Below are positions 10,182 to 22,919 of a stretch of 64,000 nt of DNA, one piece after another. Under the pieces are notes generated by a model, which was given only the letters and a program-made list of their open reading frames with translations, ran no database searches and had not been told where the DNA came from. Position 1 is the stretch's first letter, and the number at the start of each line of letters is the position of its first letter. This DNA comes from Cryptomeria japonica (Eukaryota; Streptophyta; Pinopsida; Cupressales; Cupressaceae): the NCBI RefSeq assembly GCF_030272615.1, contig NC_081409.1:23518406-23582405 (forward strand). The letters are read 5' to 3'. Position numbers and translations under genes: made by a program.

Positions 10182-11448
10182 TGTAGACACCTAAAAATGG
10201 TCAACGCTTGCGGAAGTCATACTTTAACATTTACGCATTGCCTCATTTTAGTTTTTTGCGTCACATTAACATTTCTCCTATGATTCGCACTTGATCTTTA
10301 TCATTTGTGAGCATCGAGTCATTCTTCTGCATTCTTCATTCATCTCGCCTTCGAATTTGGTCTTGTCGACAACAATCTTCAATCATGATTTTGGTCGATC
10401 TTTGTCCTTGTCAATCTTGTCATATTGCGATCGATTCGTCATCGATCCTTGTCCTTTTCAATCATGTCAATTTGGTTAATTTGTCATTGATTTTTGTCAA
10501 CCAATCTCAATCAAACCATTTATCAACACTGGTCATTTATCAATTCAAAATCATGATCGAATCGATATCAACTATCCTTTGTCAAGACCTAATTGTCGTT
10601 CTTGCATTGCTAATTCATCTCTTTAGGGTTTCGTGATTTCATCATTTAACCTTGCTTATCATTTTCTTCCTTTAGGATTAATAAATTACTTATTTATCCT
10701 AAGTCTTATCATTACAATTAAATGTTCATTTAATTGGCTAATTATTCCTCTTTGGTGAATTAATTAATAAATGACAAATTATTAATTAATTTACCTAATT
10801 TCCTCAATTTTCTAATTTCTTAATTTATCCAATTTCTTTTCCCTCCTATTTCATCTCCTAAATTCATGGGAATGACATAGAAATTTGTCATAAAATTTGT
10901 CATAATTTGTCATAATTGACAATCAATCAATTCTTGACATAGAAATTTGTCATAGAATTTGTCATAAATTGGCATAAGCCTTTGCATAGCAATTTGTCAT
11001 AGACATGTCATAATTTTGCTATTCTTGATTTGAATTTCCATTCAAATCACTATCATGCTAATTTGTTCATCTCTCCAATTCTTCTATAAATTGGATGATC
11101 TTCATCAATCAAGGCTAATTGGTAATTGGTAATCCCTAATCAGAATATCGAATTTATGCTTCTAGTACTCTTGATCAATAATCAATATCCATCTTGCTTT
11201 CAATTGTGTGTGTGCACTTGTAGGTGAGATCCACAATCCAATCATTTGAAGAGGAAAGAAGAACAATGGAGCCGCATGAAGGAGCATTCAAGTCATGTTT
11301 ATGGTTTGCATAATCTTTTGTTTTTGAATGCTTTTATTTCATGTCTCTATTGAGTGTTGTTTAGGATTAGATCATTGCAATGAATGCATTGGTGATTGAG
11401 CTATTACGTTTATCTTGCATGTGATGATTTCCTATTTCCTATGCTACA
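10182..11448 (+). repeat. E1 3' LTR (1267 bp)
   Basis: Starts TGTAGACACC after the purine tract and ends TGCTACA, giving canonical TG...CA ends. The last 281 bp match the 5' LTR at the window start. A TATA-like TATAAATT lies at 11085-11092, about 360 bp from the 3' end. Confidence 0.9.
11085..11092 (+). promoter_or_regulatory. Putative TATA box in E1 LTR
   Basis: TATAAATT in the second half of the LTR, the usual place for a retrotransposon pol II promoter. No initiation site can be confirmed from sequence. Confidence 0.45.
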
Positions 11449-13450
11449 GTTTGTATTCTCTTACAACATTTTAAAGCTCAATGATGAAATCAAGCACTGT
11501 TACAAGACAAGCATATGAAGAATGGCAGTATCATTTTCTTTTAGTTAGATCATTTTAGATTAGCTCATTATTTCATCTACATTATAAGCATTCATTGTCA
11601 GTTGCATTATATGCATTTCATTTCATTCATAAATCAACGGTCATAAATAAAGATTGAGTATACTTGGACAAACAAAAACAATTTGCATTTGATCATTATA
11701 GGTGCATTCATTGTTTTTTAGAATCATCATCATCCATTTCATTTAGTTGCATCTTTGCACTTAGAATCATAATCATTATAAGCATTACATGTAAAAATTA
11801 AAAAACATTTGAATTACATATTACATCATCATTCATTTGCATTCCCATATAGATCACTTCATTTGCATCATTTAAGTTAGTAATCATTTTCATTTGCATT
11901 TTAAATCATCAAAATCAAAAACATTTCATGTAGATACATCTAGATCCTCTTGGAACATGATATCAACAAAATGCCAGTTCTTGATCCAATCAATCACTTT
12001 GATCAATCAATCAACTATCCTATCTACTCACTTGAGATTTCTATCAATCTCTTTGACCACATATTAGTGACGCTCAATCATCATGAGGTTATGCCTATAG
12101 TCTATCCAATCTTGAGTTTACATCATTGACATTCATCAATCATGAAGTCAATCAAACTCTATCATGTCAGATCATCAAAGCTTCGCACTTATATCATTGA
12201 CCCTCATTGATCATGAGGTCAATCAAACTCTATCAATCATAAAATCAAGAAGAATATCAAAGTAATCAAAGAGTAGACATTTTCATCAACCAAAATTGCA
12301 AAAATTTCAATCAATTATTGTGAGATTAATTGCTCATCCAAATTTTTTTAATAATTTCACGATTCATCTCCTGAGAGGGCACACAATCAGGATTTTTATC
12401 TTCTCCAGGTGCACTATCAAGACATGATTTAATCTTTGAAACAATGTTGTCTCGACCAAAATGCATACACATAAAAATGGCTATGAGCAATTAAATAAAT
12501 ATTTTATATTTATTTAATATTTATTCTTCTATTAAATAGTTAATTTGAAAATATTAATTTATTTAATTCATTTCTTGTCTTTGTATTAATTAATTTAATT
12601 GAAATATTTTATTAATTAATTCATTTATCCTTTTCTTCTAATTAATTAATTAAATATCTAATATTTAATTATTCTTCTAATCAGTTAATTAAATATCTAA
12701 TATTTAATGGTTATTCTTCTATCCTATAGTCTCAAATATTAAATAATTCTTAATTATTTAATCCATTTTCCAACTCATTCTTCCATCTCCACTTCATATT
12801 TCCTTTGCCAACTCATGGACAATGTGGCTAAATTAATTCAACAAAATTAAAATAAATAAATAATTTATTAGCTATTTATCTTCAACTTCCAAATTTAATG
12901 AAATATTGTGTACATACACATATTTCTTAACCTTCTTCTAGATTCTCTCCAACATCCCTACATCTTAAGAAGGACTTGAGTCCACTTGTCCTCTCATGCC
13001 TAAATCTTCTCCAACCATCCCCAGATTTCCTCAGTCAGCAACCCAGTCAAGGTGAGATGAGTGACACTTGTCTTCTCCTTCCCCCTTTCTCTCAACCTTC
13101 ACCTTTGCTCATAACCATCCAAATCTGCAGATCTGATCATGACCGTTGATCTAGGCCACATCATCTTATCCTCTCAGAGTATATAAAAATTGGAGTTTGA
13201 GTTGAGAAAGAGTTAGTCTTCAAGTGGATTTTCAAGTTAACCATTTATGAAAACTTATGCATCCGTGAGTTTTAAATCTTGAAGAAAATAAGCATTTCTC
13301 ATTTAGCATAATCATTTTGCATTGCATATCATAGTATCAGTTAACTATCAGTTATCAGTCCATTTTTCATATGCCATCTTGGAAGCTATCAGTGCTTGTC
13401 TGAGAGCACACCATCTGCAACCAGGAACAATGGAGTTAGGACACAATGAG
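11449..13450 (+). mobile_element. E2: 3' remnant and LTR of an E1-related Ty3 element
   Basis: E1 ends at 11448. The following AT-rich sequence holds no ORF until a recognisable Ty3 3' end: CTCCTGAGAGGGCAC (near 12370), TTTGAAACAATG, TTGTCTC and CAAAATGCATACACATAAAA (12457-12476). These parallel the E1 and G2 sequences before TGTAGACACC. An LTR therefore probably starts at 12462; it contains TATAAAAA at 13182-13189. Its 3' boundary is uncertain and placed near 13450. Around 12060-12240, CATTGA(C)CCTCATTGATCATGAGGTC is repeated imperfectly. Confidence 0.5.
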
Positions 13451-13689
13451 ACTTAAATCATGAAGGTAAAAATAGTCTTTTTATTTTAATATCAATTTCA
13501 TGTAGTTTCATTGGTTGAGTTTGGATTTCCTGTAACGTTTCCTTTGTATTTTGTGAAACTAACATGTTGCAGGTAGTATTCTGATGATGAAATTCAAGTC
13601 GACATAATTGTTGGTTATAGATGAAAAGATTCTTTTGATTGGCTGTAAGGTGGTTCAAAGAGGGATCAAAATAAGCTCACTCAAATTCT

Positions 13690-14995
13690 AGCTTCTAGTG
13701 AGTGCAACTCCTTGGTGGGACAATATACCCTTGCCTGGGGGGGTGATTTATCTAGTAAATATTTTATTTCTATAAGATACTTGGAGCTTAATAGACAGTT
13801 GTTTGGAGGTATTGAGGTACCTTGGTGGAAGCAGGTTTGGAGTAAAGTTTCCTATCCTGAGTGCAATTTTTTGTTGTGGCTGGTGGTTCACAATCATTGT
13901 CTTACTTGGGATAATTTATGCAAGAGGGGTTTTTAGGGCCCTTCAATGTGCTTCATGTGTGGCAATAGTGAGGAGTCTGTTTCTCATCTCTTCTTTCAGT
14001 ATTCCTTTGCTAAGGAAATATGGCACTTTTGGTGGAGTGTTTGGGGTCAGACTTGCTAGCATGTTTCCTCCTTGTCTAAGTTTTGGGCTCATTGGGGTAA
14101 ACCCCCTACTAAGAATTCTTTTCTTCAAGTGTCTTTAGCTCTTGGTCCTTCATTTGGTAAGTGTGGCTATAAAGGAGTCAAAGGATTTTTTTAGGATGAT
14201 AGGGTGGATGTTATACACATGCGGTGGAAAATTATTCACTCTCTTCGGGAGTCTGTTTTGGCTAAGTGTAATTTGATTGGAGGTGTAGATCCAAGGGAGG
14301 TTTGTATTTGTAATCATCTAAGTTTACCTCTTTAGGGAGATGCTTTGATGATTGTTGATCATCACAGAAGGAGGAGAAGTAGACATCCTGCACAACATAT
14401 CAATCGCGAGGGTCACTGGTCTCCCTCTCCTCTTGGAGTTATCAAACTTAACATTGATGGTTCATAACGGGGAAATCCTGGGCATGTTGGCATTGGTGGA
14501 GTTGGTCAGGATAGTTTTGGTGATGTCCAATTTATTTTTTCTATTTATAAGGGCTTTCATACTAACAATTTGATGGAGGCTCTTGCAATCTTGTATGTTG
14601 TTCCATGTTGTTATGCTCTTGGTTGGCGTAGGATTATTTGTGAGTCTGATTCTCAAGTCATGGTGACTTATTTTATCAAGAAAGAGCTTAGGGATGTTAG
14701 CTAACAATTGGCTTTGTTTATCTGACAAATTATCTAGTTGTGTTCTTCCTTGGATTTTGTTACATTCACATAGATTCCTAGGGAGTGGAAAGGTGTTGCT
14801 GATTGTTTGGCCAAATGGGTGTTGGTTCAAAAGAAGGATTGGAATATTTTGGATAAGGGGAAATTGCCTCCTAATATGGCTTATGTGATTGACCAATTAA
14901 TTGACAGTGATAGGGCCCTGTAATGCTCTTTCTACTGGGCTCTTTACTTGTTTGTTTCTCCTTGTTGGAATTAATTTTTACCCCTCTCTTAGTTT
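13690..14995 (+). pseudogene. LINE (L1-type) ORF2 C-terminal fragment
   Basis: Broken plus-strand frames show a zf-RVT-type region near 13826-14015 (WWKQVWSKVSYPECNFLLWL, LTWDNLCKRG, then CMFCMCGN-like and SVSHLFFQ) and a plant RNase H-like region near 14440-14870 (IKLNIDGS, GIGGVGQDSFG, NNLMEALAIL, ESDSQ, ADCLAKW). This order is typical of the 3' end of plant LINE ORF2. Several stops and at least one frameshift separate the pieces. The 5' part, including the RT core, is absent. The sequence ends in an A/T-rich tail around 14990-15030, as LINEs do. Confidence 0.75.
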
Positions 14996-14999
14996 AAAA

Positions 15000-15894
15000 T
15001 ATAATTAAAAAAATAAATAAAACCAAATAAGTATCCAAATTCATGCCTTTATTTTAAATGTGAGCAATAGTTTAGGAAGGGAATACACAAGAAAAAAAGT
15101 AGTAGTTACATAAAAAATAGAAACCATAGTTTAAAGAAAACCCTTGACTTTTTTAGAACGTGGAAATGCTATGGAATAGTTAAATGGCTTAAAAATAGTT
15201 GTTCATGACAAGTAAACATGTTTTGACCATTGAAACGTGAAACAATTCTCTCCCATCATATTTTTAGCGATAGGTCAACGTTAGTGTCTCCCTCCTTATC
15301 TTTGTCTTTAGTTTGCAGAGGTAAAATCTTGAGAGCCATTCAAGGGAGTCATTTAGAGGAGTCTCACCAACCACCACCACCACTAGCCAACAACCAACCA
15401 CTGCCTAGACACTAGAAGATGACACCACCATGCTTGAGGGCAACCTAGAGGCAAATCCTCCATGTGGGAGAAAGGTAGATCATAGTTGAGTTGATTTGCT
15501 CTTGCCACTAGAGTGGTGATGAGGAGCTTAATATCTAGGAGATTGACAACACCAACTAGAAAATATTTTGCCATGCCTACAACCACGAGGCCCACTAAAT
15601 GGTCACATGAAGAAAAAGTATATGAGGGCACCCTGGCTATAGTATAAGGAACATTACAATAGTGATAAAGTAACTCTTAGAGGTGGGCCACCTCTAGCGC
15701 CACTTTATTTTCTTGAACTTAAATATGAAGCATAAAATTATTACAAATAGAACCTTTAGTAAAAAGAGAAACACCAATTTATTAAAAGAGATGTAAAAAA
15801 AATAACAAAACTTCTATCTTTCCATAAGGAAAAAAGAATTCTTACCTTAAAAGAATGTCAAATTTGAGTATAATTGAAGGGAATGTGAGGTTGA
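15000..15894. other. Unassigned degenerate DNA left of the solo LTR
   Basis: No gene supported. The flank joins 17115-17804 once the solo LTR is removed, so both intervals were once contiguous. Only short unrelated ORFs occur. Confidence 0.5.
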
Positions 15895-17109
15895 TGTTAG
15901 ACAATTCAGATAACTGGAAGACAACTAAGAGGGGGGGGTGAATCAGTTGTCACAGATTACAAGAACATTCAACAATTAAACTTTAATACCGGAACCCAAA
16001 ACAATAATATTGGAATAGCAGTTAAACCAATTAATTATAAACAATAATAACAGAATAAAATCCATCCACACAACACCAAGATTTGTACGTGGAAAACCTG
16101 ATAAAGGGAAAAACCACGATGGGAAGCCTACCCATAGTCATATAATACTTCTACAGTAAGTATATGAATTACAATGAAGGGGCCTGCACTTGCAAAAAGG
16201 CCAACAGCCTAGAGCACACTAATCACAAAAGGAGCCTCACTGACTACATATAAATCTAGACTACAATTTGGAGAAGTGTTGAACTGCAAAAGATAGCATC
16301 TCCTATGCCTGAGTATAGTTTTGGTTAAGCTCAATATCGGAGGACTAAATCCTCTTACATAAACCCAATTCGATCTCCAATGATCTACCAACTTCTCTTC
16401 CTGAATTATATTACATTAATCACACATTACATTCCTTGACCATGACCTCTTACATTAACCATGATGATCTACAATGAGATCTTACATCTATATATACAAA
16501 CCCTCAACCATAAACAATCATGTCAGCCACTAGACAATAAAATGATTACATAATTACAAACCATATCGGCCTTAGACCAAACAAGTAATATCAACACACA
16601 AGACATCCAGGAAAGACATCAATAGGTCTTATCGACACGTTACATTAAAGCCAATCCATAACCTAGATCAACCGGGACCACGTATAGGCCCACAAGCTTC
16701 AGTAATGATCTTCAAACACCAAGTCTCAAACATGATCACCAACAACATCCTAAAACTCCATCAAAAGATGCACCAACACCACTTATGCAATTCATCAAAG
16801 ATCTCCACAAAAAGATCTACCGATGAAACCCTCACCAGAACCAGAAACTAAGATTCTAAGCAAGCAGGGTAGCATCCAATCACCAGACTGAAACCAACTG
16901 ACCAAATATGAGTATTAGTGCCATGAACAAGCCAATTCTATCACCAGACTATACTGGAGCCTGCCAGATCATACCAGATCCAAGTTAACTAGAAACCACT
17001 CAACCTATCGGGACTAGAAGGGTGTCGGTAAAGTATCCAAATAGCTAGTGTTGACATCAATGACAAAACATCAATGCAAAACATAATCAATTCCACCAAA
17101 TCACCAATA
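15895..17109 (-). mobile_element. Solo copia LTR (C2 family), 1215 bp
   Basis: Flanked by GTTGA at 15890-15894 and 17110-17114. In minus orientation it is collinear with the reconstituted 5' LTR of C2 (35656-36136 joined to 62146-62879, also 1215 bp) and reads uninterrupted where C2 carries G1. The mutated 5' end reads TATTGG instead of TGTTGG; the 3' end is CTAACA. A TATA-like TATATATAG lies at 16488-16496 (complement). Unequal recombination between LTRs is the usual origin of such a solo LTR. Confidence 0.9.
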
Positions 17110-17114
17110 GTTGA

Positions 17115-17804
17115 TCCCCTAGAAGAGCCATATTCTAAGAAAATGGTTCTAGTCAAAAGAGGCAAAAAACTTCAAGAATCCAACTTCACAAATGTTGAGC
17201 ATAGTGACAAAAACTAGAAGAGGTGTTTGAAAGACTGTGGTTGGTTGCAAAATGAATAATGGTCTAGAGTACCCATATGCCAAAGGTGAGAACCCATAGA
17301 CAAGCCTTAGGAAAGAATACACTACGCAAAATGGGCAAACTCAATAACATCTGAATAGATGTTGTGAAACTATCATTTTGAAATAGACAAAGGAGACTCA
17401 AAATTCCATTGTAAGTTCATTGTAGTCACCATAGGAAGGTGTATAGAGACTATGTAATAACCCAAACATGACTTATAGTTGTAGAAAGAGATTTTGGGAA
17501 ACTAATGCCAATCCCTCTACCATGGTCTAACAAAGTGAATGCCACTTTTATGAAGAATCTATAGAGGAAGAGTTGACATAACATTGTTGAAAATCTCCCT
17601 ATCTCGCGAAGAGAGTCAGTACTAGGTTTTTAGATCTTCCCAAGAATCAAGATTCATAATCGTTCTAGAAAATAAATCACAAGGAGTGCAAATGCCTTTC
17701 TTGTGAAATTTTAAAGAAAAAACCTAAGGTAAATGGCCCAAAGGAAGCCCTTGAATCTAAATAAGTGGAGACCACTAGAGATTGTGCTAGATGGAAGAAA
17801 TATC
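17115..17804. other. Degenerate DNA between solo LTR and C1
   Basis: With C1 removed, this joins the LINE fragment at 31475-32740 and may be its 3' continuation on the minus strand. The rest has many stops, no clear motif and no supported gene. Confidence 0.35.
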
Positions 17805-19140
17805 TGTTGGTAGCAACAATGCAGGAAAACTGAGAGGGTGGGGGGTGAGTTAGTTTTCACTAAACCTAAAAAAATTAATCTTAACTTCAATAAAAAGAAT
17901 AACAATAACAAAGATAAACACCACATCAACCACACACATAACACACAAATTTTTGACGTGAAAAACCCAGTCAAGGGAAAAACCACGGTGGGAACCTACC
18001 CACAATATGATGATACTTTGCAGTAGTATGTTTAAATATTACAATGGGGAATGCACATGCATTCAGGAACATGACCTAGAGATCACTACTCAAAAACAAC
18101 AAAGGGAAACAACCCTAGAATGGCTCACTACTTTACAAAGATCGGATAATAATCCAGATTATATGAACTTAAAGAATAGCATCTCCAAATGCCTGATCAC
18201 GGTTCCAGTTAAGCACACTGTCTGCACAACAACACTTCTATGCTCTTCTCCACTAGCGAAGGATAAATTCGCTTGATCACACATACAATACTCTCACAAA
18301 TCATAGATACAAACACATACATACATCTTACATGACTACAACACTTATTTATACAAATCATCAACCTTAACCTTAAGGTCGGCTCAACACATAAGACCTA
18401 ATTACAAAATTACACCACACGATACATAAATCCATATGCAAACCAATACAATGTTGTTAAGGACATAGCATGGACCCAATTCAAATCCTCAAACATACAA
18501 CACCACCGAATATCTTGCCAAGATCATCCGCAACACACAAAAACCATCAGGTCAGCCAAACGTTATATAACATGAAGAATACCATTGGACCAATAAAATA
18601 TTCAATAACGTACACCACAATCAATGTGGACCACCATAATGCATAGAAAATGATCAGAGAACATCAACAAGAAACATGAATTCCACCACAATAACCGCAA
18701 CAACTCGGATAACAAGAATCATCATTATTTCATCACTAGAGCTCAAGAACACCAACTGACAAACTAAAAGATACACTTGTGAAGCTCCAAATCATGAACC
18801 ATCCAAAATAAGGACACACGTGAACATCCCAAACATTCTCCAAAATCTGCACAACATAAGAAATCAATTCCGAAGCAATACAATTTAGAAATCACAACTT
18901 TGCAATACAGAACCAACAGAAAAACCAATCATCACACCGGATCACATAACTCAATCAAATCACCTTCTGGAACATTGAAACTCATATTAAATCAACTAGA
19001 TATAAGTTTCTCAAAACCCATTAATCCACATCAGCACATGTGCAACCAAACCAATTTTCTGCAATACCGAAACACAAGAAACATAAGAATATGTTGACAT
19101 CAATGACAAAAACACATTCCAACAACTCTAATATCCAAGA
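17805..19140 (-). repeat. C1 3' LTR
   Basis: Pairs with 30267-31469. It is longer by about 130 bp because 30267-31469 lacks a segment near the position of 18760-18890. Its outer end, TGTTGG on the plus strand, abuts the TSD. The inner end is mutated (CCAAGA where the partner has CTAACA). Confidence 0.85.
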
Positions 19141-19485
19141 ATCTCCCCCTTTGGCATTGATGGAAACATATGAATGTGAAAACAATCAATGCAAAGAAAT
19201 AAATCAACTCCAACAATCTCCCCCGAAGATCATGCACACATAGCTCTCTATCTCAGATAGATAAGACAATTTTTCACATGTATCTCTCTCCCTTTGACAA
19301 CAATGCCAAAGACACATATAAATCATTATTCTCCATCTCTTAGATAATCTCTCCCTTTTAGAACAAACAAATCTGAACAACTGAATCACACACTAACTAC
19401 TCCCCCAAAGCAGTAGCACCCATTCATCAGTCTAGATATTAGGATAAGACTATGAAGTTCACTGGATTGATGCAACTCAATGCAT

Positions 19486-21878
19486 CTAGTTCACACCAGG
19501 AGGGGTAATCACCCCAAACTTCTCTCCCATATATAAAAATGTTTTTGTGGGCAAAGGCTTTGTGAAGATATCTATAATATGTTCCTTTGTAGGTACATAC
19601 TCAAATCTAACTTCCTTCTCATTCACCTTCTCTCTCAAGAAATGAAACTTGATTGATATATGTTTTGTCTTAGAATGCAACACCAGATTCTTATAAATAT
19701 TGATAGCACCAGAATCATCACAATATATAACAATAGGCTCATTATTAAAAACTCTAATATCCTTCAACATCAGCTTCATCCAAAGTACTTGAGTACAGTT
19801 GCTAGAAGCATCAATGTATTCATCTTTTGTAGTAGAGAAAGAAATAGCATCTTGCTTCTTGCTTTCCCAAGAAATCAACTTCTTTCCCAAAAGGAATGCT
19901 CCATCGGTAGTTCTCTTTCGGTCATCAACATCACCTGCCCAATCAACATTTTTTATAAGCACTCAAAATGAAATCACCATTCTCTGGATACCACAGACCA
20001 TAATCAATTGTTCCCTTCAAATATTTGAATATCCTCTTCACAATAGTAACATGACTTTCCTTAGGATCGACCTCGAATCTTGCAACAAGACATACAACAT
20101 TCATAATGTTAGGTCTAGTCTAAATCAAATATAGCAGTCCACCAATCATAGATCTATATAGGGTCTGGTTAGCCTTTAGAGATTCATCATCTTTTTTCAT
20201 CTTGCATCCAGTCACCATAGGATTTCCAACAGGTTTGGAATCATCTAACCCAAACTTCTCTAGCAATTCCTTCACATACTTTGATTGAGATATGAAATGT
20301 CTTTGTCAATCTATGTAATTTACAATCCTAGAAAGAATTTCATCTCACCTATCATAGACATCTCAAACTCTTTTTGCATATCATCAACAAATTTCTTCCT
20401 CAAATCATCATCTCCTCCAAAAATAATGTCATTAACAAAGACTTCAATAATCAAAATATTATCATTATCAATCTTGAAGTACAAATTACTATCAACAATA
20501 CCTTTACAGAATCCCAACTTCATCAAATACTTATCCAGTCTGGCATTACCAATCTCTAGGGACTTGTTTAAGTCCATACAATGCTTTCTTCAATCTGCAT
20601 ACCATGTCTTCTTCATCTGTCAATGAAAATCCATTTGGTTTCTCAATGTAGACTTCCTCTTCCAATTCACCATTCAAAAAGGTTGACTTCACATCCATCT
20701 GATATACCTTGAATTTCTTATGAGAAGCATATGCAAGAAATAATCTAAGAGCTTCAATTCTAACTTCTAGAGCAAAAGTCTCCTCAAAATCAATACCTTC
20801 CATTTGTGAATATCCCTTACATACTAGTCTTGCTTTGTTTCTAGCAACTTCTCCATCTTCATTAAACTTATTCTAGAACACCCATTTAATACCAATTACA
20901 TTCTTTTCCTTAGGTCTCGAAATAAGTTCCTGTGTATTGTTCTTCTCAATCTGATCTAACTCTTCTTCCACAACTTTACCCAATTTTTATCTTTACAAGC
21001 TTCAACAACATCTTTAGGCTCAATTTTGGAAATCAAACATGTTTCTTTAGTAGAAATCGTTCTCCAAGTCATCACACCTTTATTCTTATCACCAATAATC
21101 TAATTCTCTAAATGATTTAATCTTACATACTTGGGGGTCTTCTGATTGTTCTGATTTTTAGTCTCTTGAACTTCTTCACTGCCAACAACACATAGATCTA
21201 CTATTTCTTCCAGATCACTATGTTTCATGCTTAGAGTCTACACTTGCTTTGAAGTAACATCTTGATCATTAGATTCATATCCATATTCTCTTATTTGCTT
21301 CTTATGTCTCTCATCAATTTTCACATTCACACTTTCCACTATCTTTATCAATCTCTTGTTGTAACACGAGTAGGTTTTTCTCTTAGTATAATATCCCAAA
21401 AATATTCCTTCCACAATTTGCATCAAATTTTCTTATATCCTCATCTCTTTTGATATGACATTTTCTTCCAAAGATTCTGAAATATCTAACTGTAGGAACA
21501 TGACCAGACCATAACTCATAAGGAGTCTTACCAGAACCACCTTTTATATGCACTTGGTTGAATGTGTATACATCAGTGCTAACAACTTCTCTACAATAGA
21601 TATGCAAAACATTTACTTCAATCATCATAGTTCTAGCAACATCCAAAACAATTATTTTCTTCCTTTCAATAACTCAATTCTACTGAGGGGTTCACAGAGT
21701 AGATAATTGTCTCTTGATTCCATGTTCTTCACAAAATGAATTAAACTAATCGGAGGTTAATTCTCCTCCTTTGTCAGCCCTTAGACACTTCAGCTTCAAT
21801 CCTACTTCACTCTAGCTTTGAATATTTTGAATTTCTCTAGTGCTTCATATTTCTCCCTTAGAAAAGTGACCCACATCA
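19486..21878 (-). pseudogene. C1 integrase C-terminal part, RT and RNase H (broken)
   Basis: Minus strand, from high to low coordinates. MMWVTFLREKYEALEKF (21875-21810) is the integrase section cut by N1. ARTMMIEVNVLH and KTPYELWSGHVPTVRYFRIFG (21640-21470) continue it. RT follows with [20 protein letters not shown] (about 20715-20650) and the catalytic-type VNDIIFGGDDDL, in which VDD has become VND (about 20440). RNase H covers 19962-19486 with ADWAGD-like, TKDEYIDAS and HIDIFTKPL motifs. At least two frameshifts and several stops are present, so it is not functional. Confidence 0.85.
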
Positions 21879-22687
21879 TGTTAGGATTCCCACAGACACT
21901 GAGAGGGGGGCGTGAATCAGTATCTAACCGGTGATAAGAATTTCTTAAGTTAAAACATGCAGAACATAAAATAGTAGTATACCGGTATGCAAGAATTAAT
22001 GCAATAAACAGAATCAGAAACATCCACATGAAAAGAACACCATAACACAAGATGTTTAACGAGGAAACTCAGTGTGGGAAAAACCTCAGTGGGATTTGTG
22101 ACCCACAATATTCACTCACTGGCCAATAAGAGAATATTACTTACAATAGGGGCCTGCACATGCAGGAAGGCCAACTGCCTAGAGCTCACTGCTCAATGAG
22201 AAGTCACATTGACTTACAATGAGGATTATACTAATCCAATGACTTGTACTACTTTACAATAGCATCTCCAATGCCAAATTCAGTACCGGTTCTAACTCTG
22301 TCCTTTACATATACCCTTGACCTATAATTCGCACATTAGGTCTACCTAATAATTTTCTTTATGCTTGCTACATTACCTCTCTAAATGTCTACAATGATCT
22401 CCTTTATATACAAGAGTCATTTTACAATTTTCCAAGTTGGCTTACAATAATAAGAAAAATATTACATATCAAAAGTCCTGTTGGCCTCTATGCCGGTATA
22501 CATCTTTTCTTCTGTGTCAATGTCGATGCCGGTGTAGAGTGATCTTGTTGATGCCGGTGCACTGTCTTTCCTGTGTAATGCTTTGCTGATATGATGTCTT
22601 GCCGGTGCCATAGGATTGCAAGGTTTCCATCAATGACAAAACCTTCAATCACATACAATGTCTCATTGGAGTGTCCATATGCCAACA
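21879..22687 (-). repeat. N1 3' LTR
   Basis: Paired with 27649-28456. Differences from the partner are mostly transitions. Contains the conserved copia LTR word GAGAGGGGGG(C)GTGAATCAG at 21901-21920. Confidence 0.92.
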
Positions 22688-22919
22688 ATCTCCCCCTTTG
22701 GCATTGATGGCAAAACTCATGAGAAATTTCAAAAGGTGTCCAAAATGTGTAGTCCAAAATTTTTTTACCAAAAAGAATGTTTACCAAAAATATGAAGGGC
22801 TCCCCCTGAGCATATGATTCCTATCTTTGAACTTTCTCATCCTACTACTCCCCCTTTGGCATCAATGACAAAGGTTGTCAAGATGTTAGTAGAGTTTGTA
22901 GTTACATCTGTCCATATCC

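Larger units (their letters stand above)
1..11448 (+). mobile_element. E1: non-autonomous Ty3-type LTR retrotransposon (LARD-like) with antisense PMD ORF
   Basis: Bases 1-281 recur at 11168-11448 with two mismatches, so the window starts inside the 5' LTR and the element ends at 11448. The order is LTR, structured leader, ORF1 (2434-5265), spacer, antisense ORF (9367-7559), PPT, LTR. No protease, RT, RNase H or integrase is visible. Relationship to Tat-like Ty3 elements is inferred from blocks shared with G2 (48206-56202): the leader around 1040-1540, the spacer around 5510-5620, the antisense ORF C-terminus and the PPT hairpin. GTTTG follows the 3' LTR, but the matching left TSD lies outside the window. 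Near-identical LTRs suggest a fairly recent insertion. Confidence 0.88.
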
